NCBI RefSeq assembly: GCF_001693485.1 | Contig: NZ_MAXC01000023.1 | Location: 62,001-126,000, forward strand | Direction: 5' to 3' | Source: Bradyrhizobium sp. LMTR 3 | GTDB lineage: Bacteria; Pseudomonadota; Alphaproteobacteria; Rhizobiales; Xanthobacteraceae | DNA: 64,000 nt | Part shown: positions 24,290 through 33,796 of the stretch, one piece after another | Layout of the letters: every line of letters begins with the position of its first letter | Numbering within the stretch: position 1 is the first letter of the stretch | Program-made: the position numbers and the translations under genes | Notes under the pieces: model-generated | What the model was told of the DNA's origin: nothing | The model's input: the letters and a program-made list of their open reading frames with translations, nothing else | The model's database searches: none

Positions 24290-24414
24290 GCAAATTGTCC
24301 AGACCGGCCGATGGTTAATCGCGTCTTAACCTCGCCGTATCTATGGTGGTTTGATGGGTTTCCGGGGCTCGCTTAAGTCCTTTGACCGCTTTTGAAAGTG
24401 CTGGCGTTTCAGAC

Positions 24415-25641
24415 ATGGCAATGACCGCCTCTTCCGGCGTGGCGCAGGGCGCTGGCAGTGCAACCCCTGCCGGTCAGGCCGAACGCTCGCCGTTCTTGCG
24501 CACGACCGAGCTGCTGGCGCCCTACCAGCCGGCCAAGCCATTGATCACGCTGTCATTGGGCGAGCCACAGCACCCGGTACCCGACTTCGTCGGGCCGGTG
24601 CTGGCGAAACACATTGCTGAGTTCGGCCGCTATCCGCTCGCCAAAGGGATCGAGCCGTTCCGACGCGCCGCCGCCAACTGGCTTTCGACCCGATTCCAGC
24701 TTCCCCGCCCGATCGACCCCGAGCGCGAAATCCTGGTGCTGAACGGCAGTCGCGAAGGGCTGTTTTTCGCGGCGATCACCGCCGCCCGTTATGTTGGCCC
24801 GCGCAAGGGTAGACCCGCGATCCTGATGCCCAATCCATTCTATCCGGCCTATGGCGCGGGCGCCCGGGCCGCTGGTTGCGAACTGATCTACCTGCCGACC
24901 ACGCTCGCCAACGGATTCCTGCCGGATCTCGATACGCTCGACGAGGCGACGCTGGCCCGAACCGTGGCGATGTTCATAGCCTCGCCCGCCAATCCGCAAG
25001 GCGCCGTCGCCTCGCGCGATTACTTCACGCGGCTGAAGGCCCTGGCCGACCGCTACGGCTTCATGATCCTGAGCGACGAGTGCTATTCGGAAATCTACAC
25101 CAGGCAGGCGCCGGGCAGCGCCCTGGAATGCGCCGGGCCTGATTTCACCAACGTCGTTGCGTTCCAGTCGCTGTCGAAGCGCTCCAATCTACCCGGCATG
25201 CGCGTCGGCTTTGCCGCCGGGGATAACAAGTTCCTCGCTGCCTTTCACGAGTTGCGCAACGTCGCGGCGCCGCAGGTGCCGGTGCCGCTGCAACACGTCG
25301 CGGTCGCCGCCTATAGCGACGAGGCGCATGTCGAGGAGAACCGCAGGCTTTATCGCATCAAGTTCGATCTTGCCGATCAGATCTTGGGCAGCCGCTACGG
25401 CTATGTGCGGCCTGCCGGCGGCTTCTGCGTCTGGCTCGACGTATCCCAGCGCGGCGGCGACGAGGCGGCGGCGGTGAAGCTTTATCGGGATTCTGGCGTC
25501 CGTGTGATCCCCGGCAGCTATCTGTCGCGGCTGCAGCCCGACGGCTTCAATCCCGGCGCGGGCTACATCCGTCTCGCGCTGGTCTCAGACAGTGAATCAA
25601 CGGCCGAGGCATTGCACCGGCTGGTCGAAATTCTGGATTAA
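24415..25641 (+). CDS. class I/II aminotransferase (DapC-like)
   Basis: A PLP-dependent transaminase of 408 residues. Motifs: LSLGEPQHPVPDF near the N-terminus, LNGSREGLFFAA, PNPFYPAYGAGARAAGCELI, FIASPANPQGAV, LSDECYSEIY, and the Schiff-base lysine at about K255 in SLSKRSNLPGMRVGF. A C-terminal small domain with RPAGGFCVWLDVS follows. The pattern fits succinyldiaminopimelate aminotransferases (DapC) and related enzymes; the substrate is not certain. I use the ATG at 24415 rather than the TTG at 24382, with a weak ribosome site either way. It ends 13 bases before ftsK and is probably co-transcribed with it. Confidence 0.87.
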   Translation: MAMTASSGVAQGAGSATPAGQAERSPFLRTTELLAPYQPAKPLITLSLGEPQHPVPDFVGPVLAKHIAEFGRYPLAKGIEPFRRAAANWLSTRFQLPRPIDPEREILVLNGSREGLFFAAITAARYVGPRKGRPAILMPNPFYPAYGAGARAAGCELIYLPTTLANGFLPDLDTLDEATLARTVAMFIASPANPQGAVASRDYFTRLKALADRYGFMILSDECYSEIYTRQAPGSALECAGPDFTNVVAFQSLSKRSNLPGMRVGFAAGDNKFLAAFHELRNVAAPQVPVPLQHVAVAAYSDEAHVEENRRLYRIKFDLADQILGSRYGYVRPAGGFCVWLDVSQRGGDEAAAVKLYRDSGVRVIPGSYLSRLQPDGFNPGAGYIRLALVSDSESTAEALHRLVEILD

Positions 25642-25654
25642 TCGCAGGGCCCCA

Positions 25655-28102
25655 ATGAGCATGCCAGCGATCGAACGTGTCATTCCCCTGGTCGGTCATC
25701 TGCCGGTCTCGATCCGCGAGGCCCTGGCGCGGCGGCTGCGCGAGCTTGCCGGCCTCAGCCTCATCGCGCTGTCCGGCGTGGCGGCGGCGGCGCTGATGAC
25801 GTGGTCGGTGCAGGACCCAAGCTTGAGCCACGCGACGTCGCGTCCGATCCGCAACGTTCTCGGCTACCCCGGCGCAATCGGCGCCGATCTGCTGATGCAG
25901 ATTCTCGGCCTCGGCGCGATCATGCTGATCCTCCCCGTCGCAGTGTGGGGTTGGCGCATGCTGACCCATCGCGCCTTCGACCGCGAAGCGCTGCGCCTTG
26001 GTTGCTGGATTCTATCCACGGTGATCGCGGCTGGCTTTGCAAGCTGCTGGCCGCATGGCGGCGCGTGGGCACTGCCGACCGGGCTTGGCGGCGTCGTCGG
26101 CGACGCGCTGGTGCGTGCGCCCGCCGTCGTGCTCGGTCCGGCTGGTTTCACCTATCGTCTCGTGCTCGGCATCATCCTGTTTGCGGCGATGGCTGCGGCC
26201 TTTCTGTTTGCCAGCGGCTGGGGCTCGCGCCCGAAAGAGGAAGAGCTGACGCCGATCGAGGACGATGACGCGCCCTTCGTTGAAGAAGAGGATCGCAGTT
26301 CAGTGTCGCTCGGATGGGTGTACCACGCCCTGATGAGCGCAAAGGCTCGGCTCGGGTGGCTGATGGGCGTGGCCTACCGATCGCTGGTGTCGAGTTCGCC
26401 GCCGCCTCGCAAGTCCTCGTTCGAACGTCAGGAACCGAGCCTCGGCGGCCGCGCCGCACCGGCATTGGCCCCGCAGCAAGAGGAATTCGAGGACGAGGAA
26501 GAAGAGGAAGAGGAGGACGAGGAAGTCCCGGCCGCCCGCGCTCCGCGCAAGAAGCCTGCACCGCGCGCGGCGGCGAAGAAATCCGACAAGTTCGAACTCC
26601 CTTCAGTCTCGATGCTGACGGCGCCGAAGGCGTCGGACCGGCAGCCGCTCAGCAAGGCCGAACTGGAGGCCAATTCGCGCGCGCTGGAAGGCGTGCTCGG
26701 CGATTTCGGCGTCCGCGGCGAGATCGTCAAGGCCAATCCCGGCCCGGTCGTGACACTGTACGAACTCGAACCGGCGCCCGGCATCAAATCCTCGCGCGTC
26801 ATCGGCCTTGCCGATGACATCGCCCGCTCGATGAGTGCGCTTTCGGCGCGCGTCGCCGTGGTTGCCGGCCGCAATGCCATCGGCATCGAGCTGCCGAATG
26901 CGCATCGCGAAAAAGTTTACCTGCGTGAATTGCTGACCACAAAGGACAGCAACGAGTCGACGGTGAAGTTGCCGCTCTGCCTTGGAAAAAATATCGGCGG
27001 CGAATCCATCATCATCGATCTGGCGCGCACGCCGCACATGCTGATCGCCGGCACCACCGGCTCCGGTAAATCAGTCGCCATCAACACCATGATCCTCAGC
27101 CTGGTCTATCGGCTGAGGCCGGATCAGTGCCGCCTGATCATGGTCGATCCCAAGATGCTCGAGCTCTCCGTCTATGACGGCATCCCGCATTTGCTGACGC
27201 CGGTCGTGACCGATCCGAAGAAGGCGGTGGTGGCGCTGAAATGGGCCGTGCGCGAGATGGAGGAGCGCTACAAGAAAATGGCCAAGCTCGGTGTGCGCAA
27301 CATCGACGGCTATAACCAGCGCCTCGTCGAAGCCAAGGCCAAGGGCGAGGAGCTGACGCGCACGGTGCACACCGGCTTCGACAAGGAAACCGGGAAGGCG
27401 ATCTATGAGGAAGAAAAGCTCGAGCTCGAGCCACTGCCCTATATCGTCATCATCGTCGACGAAATGGCCGACCTGATGATGGTGGCCGGCAAGGACATCG
27501 AAGGCGCGGTGCAGCGCCTGGCGCAGATGGCGCGCGCCGCCGGCCTGCACGTCATTCTCGCGACGCAGCGCCCGTCGGTCGACGTCATCACCGGCACCAT
27601 CAAGGCTAACTTCCCGACCCGCATCGCATTCCAGGTCACGTCGAAAATCGACAGCCGCACCATTCTCGGCGAGATGGGCGCCGAGCAACTGCTCGGCCAG
27701 GGCGATATGCTTTATATGGCCGGCGGCGGTCGCATCAGCCGCGTGCATGGACCATTCGCTTCAGACGAGGAAGTCGAAAAAGTGGTGCGTCACCTCAAGA
27801 CGCAAGGCGCACCCGAATATCTGGAAGCGGTCACTGCGGAGGAACCGAGCGAAGAAGACGGCGCGGTATTCGATTCCACCGGCATGGGCGGCGACGGTGG
27901 CGGCGATTTGTTCGCGCAGGCGGTTGCGATCGTCAAGCGCGACCGCAAGGCCTCGACGTCCTATATTCAGCGCCGGCTGCAAATCGGCTACAACCGCGCC
28001 GCTTCGCTGATGGAACGAATGGAACAGGAAGGCATCGTTGGGCAGGCGAATCACGCCGGCAAGCGCGAAATTCTGGTCGAGGAGGAAGAGGGCGGATTCT
28101 AA
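25655..28102 (+). CDS. ftsK: DNA translocase FtsK
   Basis: A septal DNA pump that clears chromosome termini and activates dif recombination, 815 residues. The N-terminus has four membrane spans (about 30-200). An acidic and basic linker (about 270-325) includes a run of mostly Glu (FEDEEEEEEEDEEV), then ARAPRKKPAPR. The motor domain carries Walker A GTTGSGKSVAIN (about 466-477) and Walker B IVIIVDEMADLMM. A C-terminal winged-helix gamma domain follows (ASTSYIQRRLQIGYNRAASL). I start at the ATG at 25655 with AGGG upstream. The linker is short compared with E. coli FtsK, as is normal in alphaproteobacteria. Confidence 0.95.
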   Translation: MSMPAIERVIPLVGHLPVSIREALARRLRELAGLSLIALSGVAAAALMTWSVQDPSLSHATSRPIRNVLGYPGAIGADLLMQILGLGAIMLILPVAVWGWRMLTHRAFDREALRLGCWILSTVIAAGFASCWPHGGAWALPTGLGGVVGDALVRAPAVVLGPAGFTYRLVLGIILFAAMAAAFLFASGWGSRPKEEELTPIEDDDAPFVEEEDRSSVSLGWVYHALMSAKARLGWLMGVAYRSLVSSSPPPRKSSFERQEPSLGGRAAPALAPQQEEFEDEEEEEEEDEEVPAARAPRKKPAPRAAAKKSDKFELPSVSMLTAPKASDRQPLSKAELEANSRALEGVLGDFGVRGEIVKANPGPVVTLYELEPAPGIKSSRVIGLADDIARSMSALSARVAVVAGRNAIGIELPNAHREKVYLRELLTTKDSNESTVKLPLCLGKNIGGESIIIDLARTPHMLIAGTTGSGKSVAINTMILSLVYRLRPDQCRLIMVDPKMLELSVYDGIPHLLTPVVTDPKKAVVALKWAVREMEERYKKMAKLGVRNIDGYNQRLVEAKAKGEELTRTVHTGFDKETGKAIYEEEKLELEPLPYIVIIVDEMADLMMVAGKDIEGAVQRLAQMARAAGLHVILATQRPSVDVITGTIKANFPTRIAFQVTSKIDSRTILGEMGAEQLLGQGDMLYMAGGGRISRVHGPFASDEEVEKVVRHLKTQGAPEYLEAVTAEEPSEEDGAVFDSTGMGGDGGGDLFAQAVAIVKRDRKASTSYIQRRLQIGYNRAASLMERMEQEGIVGQANHAGKREILVEEEEGGF

Positions 28103-28219
28103 AGCGCCGAACGTGGATTCGGCGCAATTTTCACGGAAAAACGATATCTCCTTTGGTCGAAAGCGCGATAAACTGGCCGGCAGCGGGATGCCTCGTCGAA
28201 TAGAGATCCGAAATATCTG

Positions 28220-29026
28220 ATGACACAACACTCCACCCATCGCGGGCTGCGCTCCGGACTGGCCCTTTTGATCGCCACATCCATCGCCGGCTTCGCGACA
28301 TCGGCTCTCTCGCAGACCGTGCCGGTTCCGAAGCCCGCGCCCAAGGCCCGCGACGGCAGCGTGCAGATGAGCGCGCAGGACAAGGTTCCGATGACCACCG
28401 GCGCCACCCAGGCGCCGCCGAATCCGGTGCTTCCGGACCCGCGCCGCAATGTTCCGGCCAATGTTTTTGCATCGTTCGATGCCAACCAGAAGGCGCAGGC
28501 CGCGCGGGTGAGTTCATATCTATCGTCGCTGCAGACGTTGGTCGGGAATTTCGTGCAAGTCGGCCCTGACGGCAGCAGGACCAAGGGCGATTTCTACATC
28601 CAGAAGCCGGGCAAGGTACGTTTCGAATATGACGACCCGAGTCCGATCGACATTATCGCCGACGGTTCATCGCTGGCCGTGCGCGATCGCAAGCTCGCGA
28701 CCCAGGACATCTATCCGCTGTCGCAAACGCCGCTGCGTTTCCTGCTATCGGACCGGATCGATCTGTTGAAGGACACCAATGTCGTCAGCGTCACCGCCGA
28801 TGACGTCTACATCAGCGTTACCATCGAGGAGAAGCAGGCCCTGATCGGCACCAGCCGGCTGATGCTGATGGTTGGCGTAAAGGACGGCCAGCTCAAGCAA
28901 TGGACGGTGACCGACCCGCAGGGTTACGACACCACGGTTGCGGTCTACAATCTGGACTCGTCCAAGAAGGTCGATCCCGGTCTGTTCAAAATCGACTTCA
29001 CCAACTACTTCACTCCGGCGAACTGA
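28220..29026 (+). CDS. lolA: LolA-like outer-membrane lipoprotein carrier
   Basis: A periplasmic lipoprotein chaperone of 268 residues that ferries lipoproteins from LolCDE to the outer membrane. A signal peptide (about 1-31, ending SALSQ) is followed by a Pro-rich linker. The LolA domain spans about 90-268: LSSLQTLVGNFVQVGPDGSR, GDFYIQKPGKVRFEYDDPSP, LAVRDRKLATQDIYPLSQTP, then LKQWTVTDPQGYDTTVAVYN. It sits downstream of ftsK, a common LolA position. The start codon is separated from the ftsK stop by about 117 bases, so a separate promoter is possible. Confidence 0.9.
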   Translation: MTQHSTHRGLRSGLALLIATSIAGFATSALSQTVPVPKPAPKARDGSVQMSAQDKVPMTTGATQAPPNPVLPDPRRNVPANVFASFDANQKAQAARVSSYLSSLQTLVGNFVQVGPDGSRTKGDFYIQKPGKVRFEYDDPSPIDIIADGSSLAVRDRKLATQDIYPLSQTPLRFLLSDRIDLLKDTNVVSVTADDVYISVTIEEKQALIGTSRLMLMVGVKDGQLKQWTVTDPQGYDTTVAVYNLDSSKKVDPGLFKIDFTNYFTPAN

Positions 29027-29101
29027 GCGACGCGCTTTCCTCCATTCTTTCTGTGGAGAGGAGGAAATGCGCGCCAGGAACCGTGGTAAGACACGGCTCC
29101 C

Positions 29102-29917
29102 ATGCGTTTTTCCCTGACAACGTGGAATATCAATTCGGTGCGCCTGCGCATCGATATCGTCGCCAAATTCCTCAAATCGGCGCGACCGGATGTGTTGTGC
29201 CTGCAGGAAACCAAATGTATCGACGATGCTTTTCCGCTGAGGCGGTTCAAGCGTCTCGGCTATGAGCATGTCGCGCTGAACGGGCAGAAGGGCTATCATG
29301 GCGTCGCCATCGTCTCGAAACTGCCCTTCGACACCACCGATATCAGAACCTTCTGCGAAAAGATCGATTCGCGGCATATTTCGGTGGCTTTCGGCGAGAA
29401 GGCCCAGCTTGCAAAGCCACTGGTGCTGCACAATTTCTACGTTCCGGCCGGCGGCGACATTCCCGATCCCGCGCTCAATCCGAAGTTTGATCACAAGCTG
29501 AAATTTCTCGACGAGATGAAGGCCTGCGAACCGCTGCATCCGCGCGGTGATGACCGGCATATCCTGGTCGGCGACCTCAACGTTGCACCACATGAAAACG
29601 ACGTGTGGTCGCACAAGCAGCTTCTGAAGGTCGTCTCGCACACGCCGATCGAATGCGAAAAGCTCCTGGCCGCGCAGACCCATGGCGAATGGTTCGACGT
29701 CGCGCGCGAGCGGATCCCGCTTTCGGAAAAAGTCTATACGTGGTGGAGCTACCGCGCCGCCGACTGGACGGTCGGCGACCGTGGTCGTCGGCTAGACCAC
29801 ATCTGGGTTTCCCGCGCACTGAAGGACGCTGTCAGCGATTTCAGGATCACCCGCGATGCGCGCGGCTGGGAGCGTCCATCGGACCACGTGCCTGTCACGG
29901 TGACGCTGGAGGTGTAA
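29102..29917 (+). CDS. xth: exodeoxyribonuclease III
   Basis: A DNA repair enzyme of the exonuclease-endonuclease-phosphatase fold, 271 residues, acting at abasic sites and 3' ends. Motifs: TTWNINSVRLRI (first Asn ligand), LCLQETKCID (catalytic Glu), GYHGVAIVSK, LVGDLNVAPHENDV (Asp/Asn pair), RLDHIWVS, and the terminal SDHVPVTV with the catalytic His. All key residues are present. ATG start, 75 bases after lolA in the same direction. XthA versus ExoA subfamily is not resolved by eye. Confidence 0.93.
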   Translation: MRFSLTTWNINSVRLRIDIVAKFLKSARPDVLCLQETKCIDDAFPLRRFKRLGYEHVALNGQKGYHGVAIVSKLPFDTTDIRTFCEKIDSRHISVAFGEKAQLAKPLVLHNFYVPAGGDIPDPALNPKFDHKLKFLDEMKACEPLHPRGDDRHILVGDLNVAPHENDVWSHKQLLKVVSHTPIECEKLLAAQTHGEWFDVARERIPLSEKVYTWWSYRAADWTVGDRGRRLDHIWVSRALKDAVSDFRITRDARGWERPSDHVPVTVTLEV

Positions 29918-30018
29918 GGCCCGTCGCCCCTGCGACCCGTCTACGCCGAAGGCTTCGCCGGGGTGGGAGCGAGGGGCGCTGAAGCTTTAGCGAAGGCGGC
30001 ACGCAGGGGCCTATAACC

Positions 30019-30459
30019 TCAAATGCCCAACTTGGCGCCCGCCATCAGGATATCGCTGGCGAGCTGGCTGGTGCGGGTGGCGAGTTCGTCGCGCAGGCGG
30101 CGCGCCGCGGCGGGGTCGCTTTCGAGCACGCGCTGAAACAAGCTGCGTGACACCCGGATGACGGAGGAATGATCTAGCGCGACCGCGCTGGACGGTCGCT
30201 TCATGGCCACGATCAGCGCCAATTCGCCGATCAGAGCCCCGGGGCCCGCAACGACTTCCGCGCCGCCGTCCTCGACGCGGAACGATCCGCGCTGAACGAT
30301 GTAGCCTGCATCCGCGTCGTCGCCCGCATTGAACAGATAATCGCCGGGTGAGAAATCGCGCTGCTCCGAGCCGATCGCCAGCATGCGCAGCGCCGCCGTT
30401 CCCAACAGGCGTAATGTCGGGACCCGCTCAAGCAGGGCTACATCATCGTCGATCGACAT
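30019..30459 (-). CDS. cyclic-nucleotide-binding-domain protein
   Basis: A 146-residue protein consisting almost only of a CRP-type cyclic-nucleotide-binding domain (about 8-130). Features include the FSPGDYLFNAGDDADAGYIV beta-roll entry and GPGALIGELALIVAMKRPSS, which contains the phosphate-binding cassette with the conserved Gly-Glu-Leu and Arg. No helix-turn-helix follows, so it is not a CRP-type activator. It may act as a regulatory subunit or sensor. It lies 51 bases downstream of the OmpR-family regulator on the same strand, so the two are probably co-transcribed. Confidence 0.85.
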   Translation of the reverse strand: MSIDDDVALLERVPTLRLLGTAALRMLAIGSEQRDFSPGDYLFNAGDDADAGYIVQRGSFRVEDGGAEVVAGPGALIGELALIVAMKRPSSAVALDHSSVIRVSRSLFQRVLESDPAAARRLRDELATRTSQLASDILMAGAKLGI

Positions 30460-30510
30460 GGACCGTTGACCGGGATGCGCGAAAATTACGAATCGTGGTT
30501 GCGAATCGTA

Positions 30511-31197
30511 TCACGGCACCAGTTTGTAACCACCGGCTTCCGTCACCAGGATTTCCGGGTTGGCCGCATCTTTCTCGATCTTCTGCCTGAGACGGTAGAT
30601 GTGGGTTTCCAGCGTGTGCGTGGTAACGCCCGAATTGTAGCCCCAGACTTCCTGCAGCAGAGTCTCGCGCGACACCGGCAATTGACCGGCGCGATACAGG
30701 AAGCGCAGGATCGCGGTTTCCTTCTCGGTCAGCCGCACCTTTCTGGCATTGGCGGCGGTCAGCATCTTGGAGCCGGGCCTGAAACTGTAGGGGCCGACGG
30801 AGAATACCGCGTCCTCGCTGGCCTCGTGCTGGCGGAGCTGCGCCCTGATTCGGGCGAGCAGGACGGCAAACCTGAACGGCTTGGCGACGTAGTCGTTGGC
30901 ACCCGATTCGAGCCCCAAAATGGTGTCGGAGTCGGTGTCGTGTCCAGTCAGCATGATGATTGGCGCTTTGAAGCCGCCCTTGCGAAGGCTGCGCACGACC
31001 TCCCTTCCATCGGTATCGGGCAAGCCGACATCCATCAGCACCAGATCTGGGGAATTGGCTTTGGCGGCGCTGGCGCCTTTGGCGCCGGTATCGACTGCGG
31101 AGGCTTCGAATTCCTCATGCAGCGACAATTGCTCCACCAACGTATCGCGCAGATCGGTGTCGTCATCCACGATCAGGATCTTGCGGGCATTGGGCAT
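30511..31197 (-). CDS. OmpR-family response regulator
   Basis: A two-component transcription regulator of 228 residues. The receiver domain (about 5-118) has acidic pocket ILIVDDDTDLRD, phosphoacceptor D56 in LVLMDVGLPD, and the Thr/Lys switch set in MLTGHD and YVAKPF. The winged-helix DNA-binding domain (about 135-228) ends LETHIYRLRQKIE and ILVTEAGGYKLVP. I start at the ATG at 31197. The longer upstream frame is not protein-like. No histidine kinase is adjacent. The C-terminal pattern reminds me of alphaproteobacterial CenR, but I do not assign a name. Four TTGAGGYA copies lie around and upstream of its promoter region. Confidence 0.9.
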   Translation of the reverse strand: MPNARKILIVDDDTDLRDTLVEQLSLHEEFEASAVDTGAKGASAAKANSPDLVLMDVGLPDTDGREVVRSLRKGGFKAPIIMLTGHDTDSDTILGLESGANDYVAKPFRFAVLLARIRAQLRQHEASEDAVFSVGPYSFRPGSKMLTAANARKVRLTEKETAILRFLYRAGQLPVSRETLLQEVWGYNSGVTTHTLETHIYRLRQKIEKDAANPEILVTEAGGYKLVP

Positions 31198-31468
31198 AGG
31201 ATACGATCCTCTTGAGGCAGGCGGCAGACACAAGCGAGAGCGTCTCAAAGCCGGGTCTTGGTCGATAAACAACCTGATTCGCGGGCAAACTTCACAAGCA
31301 AGCCGGGTTATCAGGCACTGATTCGCATTGAGGTAGGAGATTGTTACAGTTTCACAAGCCGAACCGCAGTCTATCCCAAATTTGAGGCACGTTTGGATGA
31401 ATGTCCTGTAATGCCGCCAAATAGGGCAATTGAGGCAGGGCAAGCAACCTCAGGATTCGGGCATTCGC

Positions 31469-32038
31469 ATGGAAAGTAACGCTATTTCAATCACTTATAA
31501 GACAGATGCGCGTGATCGGCCGTTGACTGCAATCCGGGTCCACAGGGCTGCCGGCGACCCCTGCCGGGGCTGGCTGACGGCGGACGGTTGGACCGTGCCG
31601 GTCGCACTTGGCCGCGGCGGCATCCTCGCCAACAAACGGGAGGGCGACGGCGGCACGCCGCGAGGCACCTATCATCCGCTGCAATTGTGGTGGCGCGCCG
31701 ACCGCCATCCCAGGCCACGGACCTATCTGCCGGCCCGGCCGATCCGGCCCGAAGATGCCTGGTGCGAGGACCCGCAGGATCGCCGCTATAACCAGCCAAT
31801 CCGTCTGGTCCAGGATCAGGCTGGTGACCGGCTGACGCGCGAGGATCACCTCTACGACTTCATCGTCGAAATCGATCACAACAGCGCGCCGCGAATTGCC
31901 GGCCGTGGCAGCGCCGTGTTCCTGCATCTGGCGCGGACCAATTTCTCGCCCACGGCGGGATGCGTCTCGATGACGAAATCCGCCATGCTGCGGCTGCTGC
32001 GGCGGATGGGACCGCAGACTAAAATCAAGATCGGCTGA
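31469..32038 (+). CDS. L,D-transpeptidase (YkuD) family protein
   Basis: A peptidoglycan-modifying L,D-transpeptidase catalytic domain, 189 residues. The catalytic signature near the C-terminus is HLARTNFSPTAGCVSM, with nucleophile Cys at about residue 165 and the preceding His in VFLHL. The N-terminal half has GRGGILANKREGDGGTPRGT, typical of YkuD-type enzymes that make 3-3 crosslinks or attach proteins. I see no signal peptide from the ATG at 31469, which is unusual for a periplasmic enzyme. The frame extends upstream to a TTG at 31430, but that adds no hydrophobic segment. Confidence 0.85.
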   Translation: MESNAISITYKTDARDRPLTAIRVHRAAGDPCRGWLTADGWTVPVALGRGGILANKREGDGGTPRGTYHPLQLWWRADRHPRPRTYLPARPIRPEDAWCEDPQDRRYNQPIRLVQDQAGDRLTREDHLYDFIVEIDHNSAPRIAGRGSAVFLHLARTNFSPTAGCVSMTKSAMLRLLRRMGPQTKIKIG

Positions 32039-32054
32039 TGGAGAAGCAAAAACA

Positions 32055-32840
32055 ATGCTCGACAGCAATGCAATAACGGCCGCGTCAAAGATCCTGCACG
32101 ACCACTGGCGCGCCGGCACCAAATTTTCCGGCCTCGACAAATCGCTGCGGCCGCGCGACCGCATTGAAGCCTACGCGATCCAGGCAGGAATCGAAAAATG
32201 CTCGTCCGATGGCTTGTTCGGCTGGAAGATCGCGGCCACCAGCGAGGCCGGACAAAAGCACATCAACGTCGACGGCCCGATGGCTGGGCGCATTCTGGCC
32301 GAAACCGTCATCCCCGACGGCGGAATGGCTTCGATGGCAGGCAACAAAATGCGCGTCGCCGAACCCGAATTCGCCTTTCGCATGCGCGTGGATCTGCCGG
32401 CGCGCTCCACGCCCTATACAATGCAGCAGGTCCTCGATGCAGTCGACACGCTGCATCCGGCCATCGAAATTCCGGATTCGCGGTTTGAGAATTTCGTTAC
32501 CGCCGGCGAAGCCCAACTCATCGCCGACAATGCATGTGCGCATCTGTTCGTGTTGGGGCCGGCGGCAACCGCCGACTGGCGTTCAATGGACCTCGTCGAG
32601 GAACGACCCATCATCACGATGCACGGCGAGAAATTCATTGGTCACGGCAAGAACGTGCTGGGCGATCCGCGCATTGCGCTCACCTGGCTCGCCAACGAAC
32701 TGCGCCAGCTTGGCGTGACGCTGAAAGCCGGCCGCGTCGTCACCACCGGCACCTGTCACCCACCGCTGCCAATTCAGGCAGGCGATTTTTGCGCTGTCGA
32801 TTTCGGCTTGCTCGGAAAAGTGTCGGTGGGGTTCGAATAA
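32055..32840 (+). CDS. 2-keto-4-pentenoate hydratase family protein
   Basis: A member of the fumarylacetoacetase/hydratase fold (MhpD-like), 261 residues. Such enzymes add water to 2-hydroxypenta-2,4-dienoates in aromatic meta-cleavage, using a divalent metal. Visible pattern: YAIQAGIEKCSSDGLFGWKI, AEPEFAFRMRVDLPA (metal-binding Glu pair near the middle), IEIPDSRFENF, and GHGKNVLGDPRIALTWLANE. The gene starts 16 bases after the L,D-transpeptidase. No other degradation-pathway genes are near, so it may be a paralogue with another substrate. Confidence 0.85.
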   Translation: MLDSNAITAASKILHDHWRAGTKFSGLDKSLRPRDRIEAYAIQAGIEKCSSDGLFGWKIAATSEAGQKHINVDGPMAGRILAETVIPDGGMASMAGNKMRVAEPEFAFRMRVDLPARSTPYTMQQVLDAVDTLHPAIEIPDSRFENFVTAGEAQLIADNACAHLFVLGPAATADWRSMDLVEERPIITMHGEKFIGHGKNVLGDPRIALTWLANELRQLGVTLKAGRVVTTGTCHPPLPIQAGDFCAVDFGLLGKVSVGFE

Positions 32841-32856
32841 CCGTTGCTCACAATCG

Positions 32857-32978
32857 ATGTCGTCCTTGCGAACGCAGGGACCCATAACCACCATCGCTCA
32901 TTGGTGCGAAAGGTAACTACTCCATCGCCTAACTGATAAGCCGCAGCGTATGGGTCCCTGCGTTCGCAGGGACGACGG
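32857..32978. repeat. two inverted TATGGGTCCC-type repeats
   Basis: Copies at 32857-32890 and 32949-32978 face each other (CGTCCTTGCGAACGCAGGGA and TGGGTCCCTGCGTTCGCAGG). They can pair into a large hairpin between the convergent hydratase and YggS genes. Same family as 7324-7353. Confidence 0.75.
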
Positions 32979-32987
32979 CACAGACTT

Positions 32988-33665
32988 TTATCGCGCGCCA
33001 AAAATCGCCGAGCCGATGCGCACATGCGTCGCACCCATCTGGATCGCGACTGCAAAATCGGCGCTCATGCCCATCGACAGATTTTTCAGCCCGTTGCGCG
33101 CGGCGATCCTGGCCGTCAACGCGAAATGCGGTGCCGGCGCCTCGTTGACCGGCGGAATGCACATCAAGCCGGAAATGACCAGGCCGTATTTGTCGCGGCA
33201 GCTCGCGATAAAGACATCTGCCTCGCCGGGCGCGATGCCGGCCTTCTGCGGTTCCTCGCCGGTGTTGATCTGAACGAACAATTCCGGACGTTTGTTCTGC
33301 GAATTGATTTCCTTGGCGAGCGCTTCGCAGATGCTGGGACGGTCGACCGAGTGGATGGCATCGAACAGCGCGACGGCCTCCTTCGCCTTGTTGGATTGCA
33401 GCGGCCCAATCAGGTGCAACGCAGTTCCGGGATAGGCCGACACCAGCGCCGGCCATTTCGCTTTGGCCTCCTGCACGCGATTTTCGCCGAACACGCGCTG
33501 CCCGGCCTCGAGAACCGGCGAAATGGCTGCGGCGTCGAATGTCTTCGACACCGCGATCAGCGTCACCGATGCGCGCTCACGGCGCGCCTCCTTGCAGGCG
33601 CGCGCGATCTCTTGCTCCACCTGAGCAAGACCATTTGGTAAAGACTTGGTTAGCGGTGTCGGCAT
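32988..33665 (-). CDS. yggS: YggS-family PLP homeostasis protein
   Basis: A pyridoxal-phosphate-binding homeostasis protein (PLPHP) of 225 residues with a TIM-barrel fold and no known catalytic activity. The cofactor lysine is at about K41 in LIAVSKTFD. Other landmarks: FGENRVQEAKAKW, LHLIGPLQSNKAKEAV, PELFVQINTGEEPQKAG, and the C-terminal LSMGMSADFAVAIQMGATHV with RIGSAIFG. Length is typical. It probably balances PLP and amino acid pools. ATG start with no close neighbour on the same strand. Confidence 0.93.
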   Translation of the reverse strand: MPTPLTKSLPNGLAQVEQEIARACKEARRERASVTLIAVSKTFDAAAISPVLEAGQRVFGENRVQEAKAKWPALVSAYPGTALHLIGPLQSNKAKEAVALFDAIHSVDRPSICEALAKEINSQNKRPELFVQINTGEEPQKAGIAPGEADVFIASCRDKYGLVISGLMCIPPVNEAPAPHFALTARIAARNGLKNLSMGMSADFAVAIQMGATHVRIGSAIFGAR

Positions 33666-33796
33666 CTCTCTCGCGTCATGTCCTGAACATCATGTCCCGA
33701 TCTCGGCCGAAAATTTTACGGCATTTCCTCTAATTTTACCAAGTTCGGGAAAGGCTTCTTGAACCCTTCACACTACCTTGCCGTGTGGGGGGCAGG

